64,000 nucleotides of DNA from Paenibacillus mendelii (GTDB lineage: Bacteria; Bacillota; Bacilli; Paenibacillales; Paenibacillaceae): positions 62,001 through 126,000 of the forward strand of contig NZ_JANHOF010000002.1 in assembly GCF_024498075.1 (NCBI RefSeq), in the 5' to 3' direction. Under the pieces are notes generated by a model. It ran no database searches. It saw only the letters and a list, made by a program, of their open reading frames with translations, and was not told the origin of the DNA. The translations under genes and the position numbers were made by a program. This document shows, piece by piece, positions 1 to 9,728 of this stretch; position 1 is the first letter of the stretch, and every line of letters starts with the position of its first letter.

Positions 1-229
1 TGAATGCTTTCTCGCCGGCAAACACTTCGTACCATGCGATTTTCTTCTCACCGTTGTAAGCTTTCTCAACAGCTGCGTCAAGAGCGCGCTTGGAAGCTTT
101 CCAGATATCACGGCCTGTACCGTCACCTTCGATAAACGGAATGATCGGATTGTTCGGAACCTGCAGAACACCATTGTCGATTGTAATTTGTTGACCTTCG
201 GTCGGAAGCGCGAATTTTTCGAGTTTCAT
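1..229 (-). CDS. icd: Isocitrate dehydrogenase (NADP), N-terminal part
   Basis: This gene runs off the left edge; 76 codons are visible. The visible protein starts [15 protein letters not shown] and contains [14 protein letters not shown], the start of the isocitrate/isopropylmalate dehydrogenase fold. The enzyme oxidatively decarboxylates isocitrate to 2-oxoglutarate in the TCA cycle. The ATG at 227-229 is preceded by an AGGAGG ribosome binding site. Citrate synthase lies 212 bp upstream on the same strand, matching the citZ-icd order usual in Bacillota, so the two are probably co-transcribed. The 212-bp gap shows no clear terminator. The family assignment is firm; the rest of the gene is outside the window. 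Confidence 0.9.
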   Translation of the reverse strand, partial: MKLEKFALPTEGQQITIDNGVLQVPNNPIIPFIEGDGTGRDIWKASKRALDAAVEKAYNGEKKIAWYEVFAGEKAF

Positions 230-441
230 GAATAAATCCTCCTTGGATATCTGTGGGATGGGATAAAGATACAAAGCATGCAAAAGCAGCTTTCCTGCCG
301 CTAGAAGGGCCGGTAAGCATACTAATTCGAGAGGCGCCTGACATAGCACGACGGGAGCCAGCTGCACAGACAATCACCAAATGCGCGGACAACCCGTCTA
401 TATGAGGTATCTCAAGAAGTTAATAATTTGAATTCGTAAGC

Positions 442-1557
442 CTAGCCGCGTTGTGCGATCGGCGTTACTTTCTGGTTAACCGGTCCGACGTATTCGGCAC
501 GCGGACGGATGAGGCGGTTATTCTCGTACTGCTCGAGAATATGAGCGGTCCATCCCGATACGCGGCTGATCGCGAAGATCGGTGTGAACAAATCGCGTGC
601 GATCTTCAATGTAGTATAGACGGAAGCCGAGTAGAAATCCACATTAGGCTTCAGCCCCTTCTGGCCGGTAACGATTTCCTCGATCTTAATGGACATCTCA
701 TAGAGCTCCATGTTGCCTGTCAGTTTGCCAAGCTCACGGGACATCTTCTGCAGATGCTTCGCGCGCGGATCGCCATTCTTATAGACACGATGGCCGAAGC
801 CCATGATCTTCTCTTTATTGGCAAGCTTGTCGTTAATGACCGATTCCACATTGCCAAGCGTGCCGATCTCCTCAAGCATAACCATGACCGCTTCGTTCGC
901 GCCGCCATGGAGAGGGCCCTTCAAGGCGCCGATTGCCGACGTTACGCCGGAGTAGATGTCGGAGAGCGTCGCTACTGTGACACGGGCAGCGAATGTCGAA
1001 GCGTTCAGCTCGTGGTCGGCATGCAGCACAAGCGCTTGATCGAGCGCCTTGACCGCCACTTCATCCGGTTCTTGTCCAGTTAGCATGTACAGGAAGTTGT
1101 GCGCAATGGATACGCCGGCTTTAGGCGCTACCGGTTCTTTGCCTTCACGGATGCGGGCAAACGCCGCAACGATCGTAGGCAGCTGAGCCTGAAGCTTAAT
1201 AGCTTTGTTCAAGTTAGCTTCCGGCGACATATCATTGGCCGAAGCATCATAAAGAGCGAGACTGGACACCGCTGTGCGAAGCGCTGCCATGGAATTGGTA
1301 TCTTTAGGATAGAGCTTTAGTTGTTCGAGTACTTGTGCGGGAATTGCTGCATATTCACCGAGCCGTTGGTTTAACCCATCCAGTTCGGATTGTGTAGGGA
1401 GCTTGCCGTACCAGAGAAGATAAGCTGTTTCTTCGAAGGAAGCATGTTCGGCAAGATCGTCTATATCAATACCACGATATGTCAGAACACCATCGATAAT
1501 CGAGCTGATCGAGGATGTTGTGGCGACGATGCCTTCCAGACCTTTGGTTGCTGTCAT
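442..1557 (-). CDS. citZ: Citrate synthase
   Basis: A 371-residue citrate synthase, full length for the short Gram-positive type, condensing oxaloacetate and acetyl-CoA to citrate. The expected active-site blocks are present: HADHELNAST (His), GFGHRVYKNGDPR (His) and NVDFYSASVY (Asp). The start is the ATG at 1555-1557, which has an AAAGGAG site about 8 bases upstream; the longer open frame starting at 1590 adds 11 residues without a ribosome binding site. It lies upstream of icd on the same strand and is divergent from ppx, with 293 bp between the two starts where both promoters must lie. Confidence 0.95.
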   Translation of the reverse strand: MTATKGLEGIVATTSSISSIIDGVLTYRGIDIDDLAEHASFEETAYLLWYGKLPTQSELDGLNQRLGEYAAIPAQVLEQLKLYPKDTNSMAALRTAVSSLALYDASANDMSPEANLNKAIKLQAQLPTIVAAFARIREGKEPVAPKAGVSIAHNFLYMLTGQEPDEVAVKALDQALVLHADHELNASTFAARVTVATLSDIYSGVTSAIGALKGPLHGGANEAVMVMLEEIGTLGNVESVINDKLANKEKIMGFGHRVYKNGDPRAKHLQKMSRELGKLTGNMELYEMSIKIEEIVTGQKGLKPNVDFYSASVYTTLKIARDLFTPIFAISRVSGWTAHILEQYENNRLIRPRAEYVGPVNQKVTPIAQRG

Positions 1558-1850
1558 GTCTCTCTCTCCTTTAACTTCAAATATTTCCATATTTTCTCAA
1601 CAATAAATGGATTCGATTCCGTATCGTCCTTTCAATCATATCGGATTTTGATAACGAAGTGAACAAAAATGGACATAAAAACTCTTTATCGCCATCATAA
1701 AGTTTTTTTCTGTCGATATATGAGCAAGATTTTTCCCGAAAACGGTTAATTATAACCATGTTAAATCAATACTTTTTGCTGCGTGCCCCGAGTGTTACAC
1801 TATTTATATAAAAAAATCAGTATGACGATATGATTACCGGAGGCGAATTC

Positions 1851-3380
1851 ATGACTGAACAACGAATAGGCATCATCGATATCGGCTCCAACTCGATTCG
1901 GCTCGTCATCTACGAGCGAACGGGAAATGGGGCTCACCGTGTCATTGACGGCAGCAAGCGCGCAGCGCGGCTGAGCGAGCAAATCGACGAGCAGGGCAAC
2001 ATTCCCGTCTTGGCGGTCCGTGAGCTCGTTGATACATTGAACCACTTTCGTCTCATCTGCGCCCACCATCGAACCGCCCTTATACGCGCGGTTGCAACTG
2101 CTGCCATTCGGAATGCAGGCAACCGCAAGGAGGTATTGCTGCAGATCGAATCCGATACCAGCCTGCGGATTGAACTGCTGTCCGGAGAAGAAGAGGCCGG
2201 TTACGGCTTTCTGGGCATGATTAATTCGATGGATGTAAAAGACGGATTCCTCATTGATATCGGCGGGGGCAGCACAGAGGTATCGCTGTTTCGCGACCGT
2301 TCCCTCGTGCAATCCGTCTCGTTTCCATTCGGGTCAGTCAGCTTAACCCGCCGTTTCGGCTCGAAAGGCCTGCTGGAGGGCGATGAGCTGCGTGAGCTGG
2401 AAGCCTATGTTCAGGAAACCGCAGCACGTGAGCCATGGATCGGAGAGTCGCCCGGTCTCCCGCTCATCGGGGTCGGAGGAACCGTCCGCGCCCTCGGGAA
2501 GATCCATCAGGCCAAGCTTAAGTATACATTCCAGAGCAATCACAACTATCCGATTCCCGGGCAGGATGTCAACGGACTGTTCGATCAGCTGCGCAAGCTC
2601 CCGCTTAACAAGAGACGCCAGGTGCCTGGACTATCTAAGGATAGGCTGGATATAATCGTTCCCGGAATCGCCATCCTTCGGGTGCTCTATTCCATGATGC
2701 AGGCTGAGCATTATATCGTCTGCGGCTCCGGACTTCGTGACGGGCTTTTCTTTGCTACCCGGTTTCCAGAGCAGCCCCGATTGGATGATGTCCTCTCCTA
2801 CAGTGTGAACAATTTGGCTGCCCTGCACCCGGAGGTGCCCCGGCAGCATGTCACGCATGTGAACCAGACTGCGCTCCTGCTATTCGATCAGCTCCAGCAC
2901 CATCATCCTTTTCCCGATCGTGCACGGCTGTGGGTCGATACGGCTTCCATTCTGTTCCGAATCGGGACGAGCATTGACTATAACGACTATACGAAGCATA
3001 CCTTCTATCTGATGATCAATTCGCATATCTACGGCTTGTCCCATCGCGAAACATTGCTCTGCTCCGCGATCGCATCCTACAAAAGCAAGAACCGCGCCAA
3101 ACAATTGGCTTCGGTATATAAACCTCTGCTGGATGAAGCCGATGTGGCCTTGATCGGCATGCTCGGCACACTGCTTCAGCTTGCCGTCGCACTAGACCGC
3201 AGCGAGACCCAATCCATCGGGCGGCTGGAAATCGAGGTATCCGATGGGAAGCTGGTGCTGCAAGCCGTCCGGGCAGAAGGCTCCCTCGCAGTCGAACGCC
3301 AGGAGGTCAGTGCTCTTGCGGGTGAATTCAAGAAGGTATGGGGACTAACGCCTGTCCTACTGCCACCTGCTTACAGATAG
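1851..3380 (+). CDS. ppx: Exopolyphosphatase, Ppx/GppA family
   Basis: A 509-residue member of the Ppx/GppA phosphatase family, which removes terminal phosphates from polyphosphate (or hydrolyses pppGpp). The N-terminal ASKHA-type ATPase fold shows GIIDIGSNSIRLVIYE at residues 7-22, LSGEEEAGYGF and LIDIGGGSTEVSLF near 120-150, and GVGGTVRALGKIH. The C-terminal part (about residues 315-505) is an HD-like helical domain. The start at 1851 has GGAGG seven bases upstream; an in-frame ATG at 1830 is less likely. The gene is convergent with ppk and their 3' ends overlap by 10 bp, so the polymer-making and polymer-degrading enzymes are physically coupled. Exopolyphosphatase is more likely than GppA given the ppk partner. 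Confidence 0.9.
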   Translation: MTEQRIGIIDIGSNSIRLVIYERTGNGAHRVIDGSKRAARLSEQIDEQGNIPVLAVRELVDTLNHFRLICAHHRTALIRAVATAAIRNAGNRKEVLLQIESDTSLRIELLSGEEEAGYGFLGMINSMDVKDGFLIDIGGGSTEVSLFRDRSLVQSVSFPFGSVSLTRRFGSKGLLEGDELRELEAYVQETAAREPWIGESPGLPLIGVGGTVRALGKIHQAKLKYTFQSNHNYPIPGQDVNGLFDQLRKLPLNKRRQVPGLSKDRLDIIVPGIAILRVLYSMMQAEHYIVCGSGLRDGLFFATRFPEQPRLDDVLSYSVNNLAALHPEVPRQHVTHVNQTALLLFDQLQHHHPFPDRARLWVDTASILFRIGTSIDYNDYTKHTFYLMINSHIYGLSHRETLLCSAIASYKSKNRAKQLASVYKPLLDEADVALIGMLGTLLQLAVALDRSETQSIGRLEIEVSDGKLVLQAVRAEGSLAVERQEVSALAGEFKKVWGLTPVLLPPAYR

Positions 3381-5434
3381 CTTTTCCATCTTGGAATATC
3401 TTTAGCTTCCACTTGGCTGCGCATTGGCGATAGACCATTGCTGACCGGCACATAGGTGCCGCTCGGCTGCAGCTCGCGCGCCTTCACGTTATCATTAAGG
3501 CTCAGCTGAAGCATGTTGATCAGCATCTTACGCAGTTTAGGATCGAACACCGGGCACATCAGCTCGATACGGCGCGTCAAATTGCGCGTCATCCAGTCCG
3601 CGCTTGACAGATAGACCTCGTCATCCCCGCCGTTATGAAAAGCCATAATTCGCGAATGCTCCAAGTAACGGTCTACGACGCTGATGACCCGAATGTTTTC
3701 GCTTCTGCCGGGGACGCCCGGGCGCAAGCAGCACACACCGCGAACAATCAGTTCAATCCTCACCCCCGCTTGCGAGGCTTCGTACAGCTTATCGATCATC
3801 TCTTGATTCGATAAGCTGTTCATCTTCGCGATGATATGGGCAGGACGCCCCGCCGCGGCATTCTCCTTCTCCCGATCGATCAGACCGAAGAGCTTCTCCG
3901 TTAGTCCGGTCGGCGCCACGCCGAAGGCCTTCCACTCATAAGGCGCCGAATAACCGGTTACCTCATTAAAGAGTGCCGAAGCATCCGCTCCGATAACGGG
4001 GTGGGACGTAAACAACCCGAAATCGGTATATAGCTTGGCCGTATGGTCGTTATAATTGCCTGTCCCCACATGCACATATCGACGCAGCTCATCCTGCTCT
4101 CTGCGAACGACGAGCATTATTTTGGCATGAGTCTTCAGCCCGACCAGCCCATAGACGACATGACAGCCTGCCTTCTCCAGCTGCCTGGCCCAGGCGATAT
4201 TCCGCTCCTCATCGAACCTTGCTTTTAATTCCACCACAACCGTCACCTGCTTACCGGCTTCCGCTGCCGTGGAGAGCGCCTGTACGAGCGCGGATTGACC
4301 GCTGACCCGGTATAGCGTCATCTTGATGGCCAGTACGTCCGGATCATTCGCCGCATCGGTGACGAAATCGTTCACCGCGTCAAATGACTCATAGGGATGA
4401 TAGACAAGCACATCCTGTTGGCGGAGAACCGCGAACATGTCATCCGTTTCCTCGAATTCATACGGGTAAACAGGCTCCATCCGCTCGAAGCGAAGGGCAT
4501 CGTACCCTTGAAGCGAACTCGCAAAGCGCATCAGAAAGCTAAGATCGAACGGTCCATCGATCTCAATACTATTCTCGCCAAGCTCCAGCTCTTCCTTGAG
4601 CAGCTGCAGCGCATAAGGATGCATATCTTTTCCGTATTCAAGCCGGACCGGCATTCCCCAGCGGCGGCGGCGCAGCTCCTTCTCGATTTCCTCGAGCAGA
4701 TCCTCGGCACCCTCCTCATTCAACGTCAAATCAGCGTTGCGCGTCACTCGGAAAGGATGCACGGCAAGCGGAGTATATCCATTGAACAATATATTGATGT
4801 GGCGTTCGATCAGCTGCTCGAGCAGAACGAATTCCGCTTTCTTGCTCCCCGTCCGTCCAGGAACGGCGACAAAGCGCTGAAGGATCGATGGAACCTGCAC
4901 AATAGCGAAGAGCGGCTCTTCTTCCGGCGGTTGATGATCTCTGTTTAGAAGGACGGCCAGGTAGATCTCCTTCGTATGCAGCAGAGGGAAAGGTCTGCTC
5001 TGATCGACAGCCATCGGCGTCAATACCGGGAAGACAATTTCATGGAAATAGCGGTCGATCGCTTTGGTCTGCGCTGCGTTCAATTCATCCACTCTTCGAA
5101 AGGAGATCCCTTCCTTGGACAGCCCCCGCATGACTTCGCGGAACGTCCGGTATTGATCCGTCACGATCTCAGTCGTCCGTTTGATCAGCCTCTTCCACAG
5201 ACCTGCCGGCGTGTAGCCGGTAAAATCCTTTTTGGTGTAGCCAGCTTTCATTTGATCCTGTATTCCGGCCATTCGGACACTCATAAACTCGTCCAAATTG
5301 CTCGATACGATGGACAGAAATTTGACGCGTTCCAGGAGGGGGGTATTCGGATCCTGGGCTTCCTCAAGCACCCGCCGGTTGAATGCAATCCAGCTCAAAT
5401 CTCGGTTGACATAGTGGGGCAATGACTTGTTCAT
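3371..5434 (-). CDS. ppk: Polyphosphate kinase 1
   Basis: A 687-residue polyphosphate kinase, the usual length, making inorganic polyphosphate from ATP. It opens with YVNRDLSWIAFNRRVLEEA, the conserved N-terminal PPK1 segment. The two phospholipase-D-like catalytic segments with their histidines are visible: GLKTHAKIMLVVRRE (the phosphorylated His) and YLEHSRIMAFHNGG. The start at 5434 has AGGAGG seven bases upstream; the open frame extends 75 codons further with no site. Its 3' end overlaps the 3' end of ppx by 10 bp on the opposite strand. Confidence 0.95.
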   Translation of the reverse strand: MNKSLPHYVNRDLSWIAFNRRVLEEAQDPNTPLLERVKFLSIVSSNLDEFMSVRMAGIQDQMKAGYTKKDFTGYTPAGLWKRLIKRTTEIVTDQYRTFREVMRGLSKEGISFRRVDELNAAQTKAIDRYFHEIVFPVLTPMAVDQSRPFPLLHTKEIYLAVLLNRDHQPPEEEPLFAIVQVPSILQRFVAVPGRTGSKKAEFVLLEQLIERHINILFNGYTPLAVHPFRVTRNADLTLNEEGAEDLLEEIEKELRRRRWGMPVRLEYGKDMHPYALQLLKEELELGENSIEIDGPFDLSFLMRFASSLQGYDALRFERMEPVYPYEFEETDDMFAVLRQQDVLVYHPYESFDAVNDFVTDAANDPDVLAIKMTLYRVSGQSALVQALSTAAEAGKQVTVVVELKARFDEERNIAWARQLEKAGCHVVYGLVGLKTHAKIMLVVRREQDELRRYVHVGTGNYNDHTAKLYTDFGLFTSHPVIGADASALFNEVTGYSAPYEWKAFGVAPTGLTEKLFGLIDREKENAAAGRPAHIIAKMNSLSNQEMIDKLYEASQAGVRIELIVRGVCCLRPGVPGRSENIRVISVVDRYLEHSRIMAFHNGGDDEVYLSSADWMTRNLTRRIELMCPVFDPKLRKMLINMLQLSLNDNVKARELQPSGTYVPVSNGLSPMRSQVEAKDIPRWKSYL

Positions 5435-5559
5435 CGGTAATCCTCCTAAGACATCGCATCGAAATAAGACGCTTCTTGTCTCATTATGCAGGATCTCTGT
5501 TCGGTTGATGTTAATGAATCGTAAATGGAGCGTAAACTGCGAATTTAACTTGCTTTTAT

Positions 5560-5590
5560 TTGGCAATAAGACAGGCGTCAGTGATACAAT
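5560..5590 (+). promoter_or_regulatory. Candidate promoter for ytvI
   Basis: TTGGCA at 5560-5565 and TACAAT at 5585-5590 are separated by 19 bases, which is long for a sigma-A promoter. The -10 region read as GATACAAT also resembles the sigma-E -10 consensus, which would fit a sporulation membrane protein, but the upstream half is poor. It lies in the 188-bp gap between the divergent ppk and ytvI. Confidence 0.35.
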
Positions 5591-5622
5591 ATCATAGAGA
5601 CGTTGTATAGGGGGGATGTTCA

Positions 5623-6738
5623 ATGGATCGTACCGTCTGGCGGCGCACCGGCCGCGCATTACTCGTCCTTGTTGCGATGGCAGCGCTTATATGGCTCATT
5701 GTTTTCGTAACGCCGCTTGTATATCCGTTTATTTTCGGCTGGCTGCTGGCTTACATCATTAATCCGATCGTGAATGTCCTGCAGCGGAAGCTGAAGGTTC
5801 CAAGGTGGCTTGGCGTTACCTTCACCCTGCTCTTATTTGCCACCGCTATGCTCACCATTGTCTCGGCCCTCGTAACGCGAATCGTCGTCGAAATCATTCA
5901 TCTGTCCAAATCGCTGAACAGCACGATCGATTGGTGGAAAAACGAGTTCGAACGGATTGTCGCTTCTCCCGAAATTCAAGACCTGATTGAGAAGCTGAAC
6001 ACCTTCTACAAGGAAAACCCCAACTACCAAGAAACGATTAACTCCCGCATATCCGACACCGCGAATTTACTGGCCAACAAAAGCTCAGGCATTATTAGTT
6101 TCTTCTTAAACGGTATCGTCAGTTTAATATCTTCGCTGCCTAATTTGGCCACGATCCTGATCGTCGTGCTGCTTGCCGCCTTCTTCATTAGTAAAGACTG
6201 GTACCGGCATCTCGCCAAAATGGTCGGCTGGTTTCCCCTTGGCATGCGCAAATCAACCTCTATTGTCTGGAACAACCTTCAGAAAGCATTATTCGGGTAT
6301 GCCCGGGCGCAGCTTATTATGATTTCCATCACAGCCTTCGTCGTCACGATCGGATTAATGATCCTCGGTGTCGATTACGCCATCACCATCGGTATGCTGA
6401 TCGGGTTCATCGACCTGCTTCCTTATCTCGGCGTAGGTGCCGCTATGGTACCTTGGATCGTGTACACCTTTATTTACGGGGACGTCTCTCTTGGCATCGG
6501 GTTGACCGTGCTTTACGGCATCATTCTAGTTGCTAGACAAATTCTCGAGCCGAAGGTGCTCGCCAGCAGTGTTGGGCTGGATCCGCTCCCCACCTTAATC
6601 GCCATGTTTGTCGGACTTAAGCTATTCGGCGTATTCGGGCTGATTGTCGGGCCGGTTTCGCTCGTTATTCTGGCCGCGGTTCATCGTGCCCATGTGTTTC
6701 GTGATTTGTACACGTTCGTGCTAAGAGGGTCGAAGTAA
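5623..6738 (+). CDS. ytvI: Sporulation integral membrane protein YtvI (AI-2E transporter family)
   Basis: A 371-residue membrane protein with the layout of the AI-2E/PerM superfamily. Paired hydrophobic segments lie near residues 12-45 and 60-85, a soluble helical stretch at about 90-150, and five or more hydrophobic segments follow to residue 360. The family signature near the C-terminus is present (DLLPYLGVGAAMVPW, ILEPKVLASSVGL, FVGLKLFGVFGLIVGP). In Bacillus subtilis the YtvI branch is linked to sporulation, and this gene sits beside fxsA, pyk, accA, accD and dnaE as ytvI does there. GGGGGG lies just upstream of the ATG. The transported substrate is unknown. A second member of the superfamily is at 34713-35744. 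Confidence 0.85.
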   Translation: MDRTVWRRTGRALLVLVAMAALIWLIVFVTPLVYPFIFGWLLAYIINPIVNVLQRKLKVPRWLGVTFTLLLFATAMLTIVSALVTRIVVEIIHLSKSLNSTIDWWKNEFERIVASPEIQDLIEKLNTFYKENPNYQETINSRISDTANLLANKSSGIISFFLNGIVSLISSLPNLATILIVVLLAAFFISKDWYRHLAKMVGWFPLGMRKSTSIVWNNLQKALFGYARAQLIMISITAFVVTIGLMILGVDYAITIGMLIGFIDLLPYLGVGAAMVPWIVYTFIYGDVSLGIGLTVLYGIILVARQILEPKVLASSVGLDPLPTLIAMFVGLKLFGVFGLIVGPVSLVILAAVHRAHVFRDLYTFVLRGSK

Positions 6739-6766
6739 TCCCGAAGACCATGGACCTCCAAGATGA

Positions 6767-7159
6767 TTAGCGCCTGCGAATTGTGAACTGACCGGAGCGA
6801 AGCTTCTTCTCGATCCAACGGAGCATTATGGCTTTGTAGAATGGTCTTGTTAACGGGAAAAGCAGCGTTATGCCGATGATATCGGAGAAAAACCCGGGCA
6901 GCAGCAGGAGCAGGCCACCGATTAACACGCAGAGTCCATTCAGCATGGCATGTCCCGGAGGCTGGCCCGTCTGCATCTGACTCTGCACCTCTATGAGCGC
7001 TTTACGTCCCTCCAATCGGGCAAACTGGGCACCGGCGAAGCCGGTCACCAGAATAAGGAGGAATGTCATCCAGCCGCCGACGAGATGGCCCATCTGAATG
7101 ATGCCCCACATCTCTACGGCAGGTATGATAATAATTGCGGCAATTAGCCATTTTAGCAT
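6767..7159 (-). CDS. fxsA: FxsA family membrane protein
   Basis: A 130-residue small membrane protein of the FxsA family. It has four hydrophobic stretches (about residues 3-22, 28-45, 72-90 and a shorter one near 92-102) and a basic C-terminus ending FTIRRR. The conserved core ARLEGRKALIEVQSQMQTGQ followed by LLLLPGFFSDIIGITLLFPLTR is visible. In Escherichia coli the founding member modulates exclusion of phage T7 by F; its role in Bacillota is not established. The start has GGGGGGAG upstream. It lies 18 bp downstream of the thioesterase gene on the same strand, in the conserved ytvI-fxsA-pyk neighbourhood. Confidence 0.88.
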   Translation of the reverse strand: MLKWLIAAIIIIPAVEMWGIIQMGHLVGGWMTFLLILVTGFAGAQFARLEGRKALIEVQSQMQTGQPPGHAMLNGLCVLIGGLLLLLPGFFSDIIGITLLFPLTRPFYKAIMLRWIEKKLRSGQFTIRRR

Positions 7160-7177
7160 CTTCTTGCTCCCCCCTTA

Positions 7178-7666
7178 TTATATATTGCCCTTAGAGACGC
7201 GCTTCAGCAGGGCGTAGAGCTCCGGCAATGACTTATCAAGCCGAGAGGGCCGGAACTCCTTGTTCACCCATACGTGGCTTGTACCGCCCTGAACGAGCAG
7301 CTCGCCCGGAGGCCTCTGGCCCCGCCATTCAGCCGGGTATTCCTCGCCTTGCCGGATGCGCCGTACTTCGGAGCGGAACGACAGGCGAACCGGAGAAAAT
7401 TGCTCGATCGTCGTACATATAAGCACGATATCATCATAACGTGCTGGAGATACATACTTACATTCCAGATCGACGACTGGCAGCAGCAGTCCCTCTCGTT
7501 CGATCTGCACATAGGGCATCCCAAGCTGTCTGACCAGCTCGGTCCTGCCGATTTCGAACCACGTCACATAATTACCGTGAAAGACGATACCCATCTGATC
7601 GGTTTCCTGATACCTGACCCTTATAGGATGCAAATACCAGACCGCTGCTTGATCTGTAACCGCCAT
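7178..7666 (-). CDS. Acyl-CoA thioesterase, YbgC/FadM hotdog family
   Basis: A hotdog-fold thioesterase of about 162 residues. The YbgC/4-hydroxybenzoyl-CoA thioesterase signature VRYQETDQMGIVFHGNYVTW lies near the N-terminus and carries the catalytic Asp. FEIGRTELVRQLG and a typical V(D)LECKYVSPARYDD strand follow. It probably hydrolyses short or medium acyl-CoA thioesters; the substrate cannot be read from the sequence. The open frame continues upstream to 7861, but a terminator-like hairpin for pyk lies there (7810-7843), so an internal start is preferred. ATG at 7666 (MAVTDQ) gives a family-typical N-terminus; ATG at 7696 is the alternative. Confidence 0.75.
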   Translation of the reverse strand: MAVTDQAAVWYLHPIRVRYQETDQMGIVFHGNYVTWFEIGRTELVRQLGMPYVQIEREGLLLPVVDLECKYVSPARYDDIVLICTTIEQFSPVRLSFRSEVRRIRQGEEYPAEWRGQRPPGELLVQGGTSHVWVNKEFRPSRLDKSLPELYALLKRVSKGNI

Positions 7667-7809
7667 GTAACCACAACCTTCGTTCGGACAGCCCATGGCC
7701 GCGACCGGCTGTTCCTTTTGTTTGGATGAAAGAGCAAGAAGAAACGGCTCGTCCGTTATCGGCGGCGACGCGAGTTTCTTGTTTGGAATCCTACACTGCC
7801 TTAAATTTG

Positions 7810-7843
7810 AACAAAAGCGACGGCACCTGCGCACCATCGCTTT
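7810..7843 (-). terminator. Terminator-like hairpin downstream of pyk
   Basis: On the minus strand, 10-bp arms at 7834-7843 and 7814-7823 pair with one G-U pair around a 10-base loop, followed by TTTTGTT-like sequence. It lies about 37-70 bases past the pyk stop and ahead of the preferred thioesterase start. Confidence 0.5.
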
Positions 7844-7879
7844 CGTCATTATGCTATTCAAGTTTACAAGGTGCCTCGA

Positions 7880-9634
7880 TTAGAGTACCCTGGCTTGTCC
7901 GGAATAAATAACGCCGACCTCGGCGTATACCGTAACTTCCATTCCATCCTGGAGCTGATCCAGGGCGTTGTGGACACCAAGAATGACTGGAATTCCAAGG
8001 TTAAGCGCAACAATCGCCGCATGGCTGGTTACGCCGCCTTGCTCGGTAATGACCGCGGCCGCTTTCTCCATCGCCGGCATATAGTCCTTATCTGTAGAGC
8101 CGGTAACGAGAATCGAACCTTGAGTCGTCTTCGCAACCGCTTCTTGCGCAGAGCGCGCTGTGACGATTTTGCCGGTTGCGCTTTGTGTGCCAATACCTTG
8201 GCCTTTGGCGAGCAGCTCTCCGATGGTATGAATCTTGATCAGGTTCGTCGAACCCGAACGGCCAACCGGGACGCCTGCCGTAATAATAACCGTATCTCCC
8301 AGCTTCACGATCCCGGAATCAATACCGCCGCGGACCGCAATATCGAACATCTCATCCGTTGTTTCGGCCGCAGTTCCTTGGACTGGAATAACGCCCCAGA
8401 TGAGCGACAGACGGCGCATCACCTGCTCGATTGGCGTGACGGCGATTACAGGCGATTTTGGGCGGTACTTCGAAATCATCCGGGCCGTGTAGCCGCTCTC
8501 CGTCGAAGTAATAATAGCTTTGGCCTGCAAATCCAAGGCAGAGTTCGCGACCGCTTGACTGATTGCTTCGGTAACGGTAGTTTGCTGCGCGTTGGCTTGC
8601 TTCGTGAATATCTCGCGATATTCCAATGCCTCTTCTGCACGAACCGCGATTCGTGACATCGTTTGAACGGATTCAACCGGATATTTGCCTGCTGCTGTCT
8701 CTCCGGACAACATTATGGCATCCGTGCCGTCGAAGATCGCATTCGCGACGTCGCTTGCTTCCGCACGTGTTGGACGCGGGTTCCGCTGCATGGAATCCAG
8801 CATTTGTGTGGCCGTAATGACGGGTTTACCGGCACGGTTACACTTCTGAATCATTTGCTTCTGAACGAGCGGCACCTCTTCAGCTGGAATTTCCACGCCA
8901 AGATCACCGCGCGCCACCATCAAGCCGTCGGATACTTCGAGAATTTCATCAAGGTTATCCACGCCCTGCTGGTTTTCAATTTTGGATATAATCTGGACAT
9001 GTCCCGCATTATGGCGCTCGAGCAGGTCGCGAATTTCCAATACGTCGCTTGCCTTACGAACGAACGATGCCGCAACAAAGTCAATCCCTTGTTCAACGCC
9101 AAAGACGATGTCGCTTGCATCCTTCTCGGTAATGCCCGGCAGGGAGATATGAACGCCGGGCACGTTAACGCCCTTCTTGCTCTTAATTGGACCGCTGTTC
9201 ACGATGCGGCATACAATTTCCGTATCCTCTACAGATTCTACGGTCAATCCGATCAAGCCGTCATCGATGAGAATCGTCGAACCGATATGCACATCTGCAG
9301 GCAAATTCGAATAGGTTACGGGAATGCGATCCTTGTCACCAAGAATCTCTTCCGTCGTAAGTGTAATCGTCTCGCCCTGAATGAGCTCGATCGGCTCTTC
9401 TTTCAGCTTGCCAAGACGAATTTCCGGTCCTTTGGTATCCAGCAAAATGGCAACCGTCGTGCCAAGCTCCTGGCATGCTTGCCGAATGTTCTTGATCCGG
9501 TTGCCGTGCTCCTCGAAATCACCATGGGAGAAATTGAGGCGGGCAACGTTCATTCCCGCGTTGATCAGCTTCTTCGTATTCTCAAGTGATTCACTGGAAG
9601 GACCGATTGTACATACTATCTTCGTTTTACGCAT
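7880..9634 (-). CDS. pyk: Pyruvate kinase with C-terminal PEP-utiliser-like domain
   Basis: A 584-residue pyruvate kinase making pyruvate and ATP from phosphoenolpyruvate. The N-terminal [14 protein letters not shown], the K+/Mg2+ site segment [27 protein letters not shown] and the [19 protein letters not shown] block are present. The last ~95 residues form the extra domain of Bacillus-type enzymes, with a TSHAAIVA segment like the phosphohistidine loop of PEP synthase, although no PEP-synthase catalysis is implied. The start at 9634 has GGAGGG upstream. It lies downstream of accA with 94 bp between, and that gap contains an imperfect GGCCT/AGGCC hairpin (9693-9718) but no pfkA. Confidence 0.95.
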   Translation of the reverse strand: MRKTKIVCTIGPSSESLENTKKLINAGMNVARLNFSHGDFEEHGNRIKNIRQACQELGTTVAILLDTKGPEIRLGKLKEEPIELIQGETITLTTEEILGDKDRIPVTYSNLPADVHIGSTILIDDGLIGLTVESVEDTEIVCRIVNSGPIKSKKGVNVPGVHISLPGITEKDASDIVFGVEQGIDFVAASFVRKASDVLEIRDLLERHNAGHVQIISKIENQQGVDNLDEILEVSDGLMVARGDLGVEIPAEEVPLVQKQMIQKCNRAGKPVITATQMLDSMQRNPRPTRAEASDVANAIFDGTDAIMLSGETAAGKYPVESVQTMSRIAVRAEEALEYREIFTKQANAQQTTVTEAISQAVANSALDLQAKAIITSTESGYTARMISKYRPKSPVIAVTPIEQVMRRLSLIWGVIPVQGTAAETTDEMFDIAVRGGIDSGIVKLGDTVIITAGVPVGRSGSTNLIKIHTIGELLAKGQGIGTQSATGKIVTARSAQEAVAKTTQGSILVTGSTDKDYMPAMEKAAAVITEQGGVTSHAAIVALNLGIPVILGVHNALDQLQDGMEVTVYAEVGVIYSGQARVL

Positions 9635-9728
9635 GTGTAGTTTTTCCCTCCGTCTAACTATTACATCGACTTCACGTACATGATTCAACTATGGCCTGGA
9701 TCTCGCGATCCGCAGGCCGGGTTATCTA

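Noticed and set aside
230..441. A terminator or small gene between citZ and icd
   Set aside because: Only weak hairpins without a T-run, and the open frame there has no start signal; read-through from citZ to icd is more likely.
451..1083. A 210-codon plus-strand open frame over citrate synthase
   Set aside because: Antisense shadow of a fully conserved citrate synthase.
7667..7861. N-terminal 65 residues of the thioesterase open frame
   Set aside because: No family similarity and a terminator-like hairpin for pyk lies in this part.
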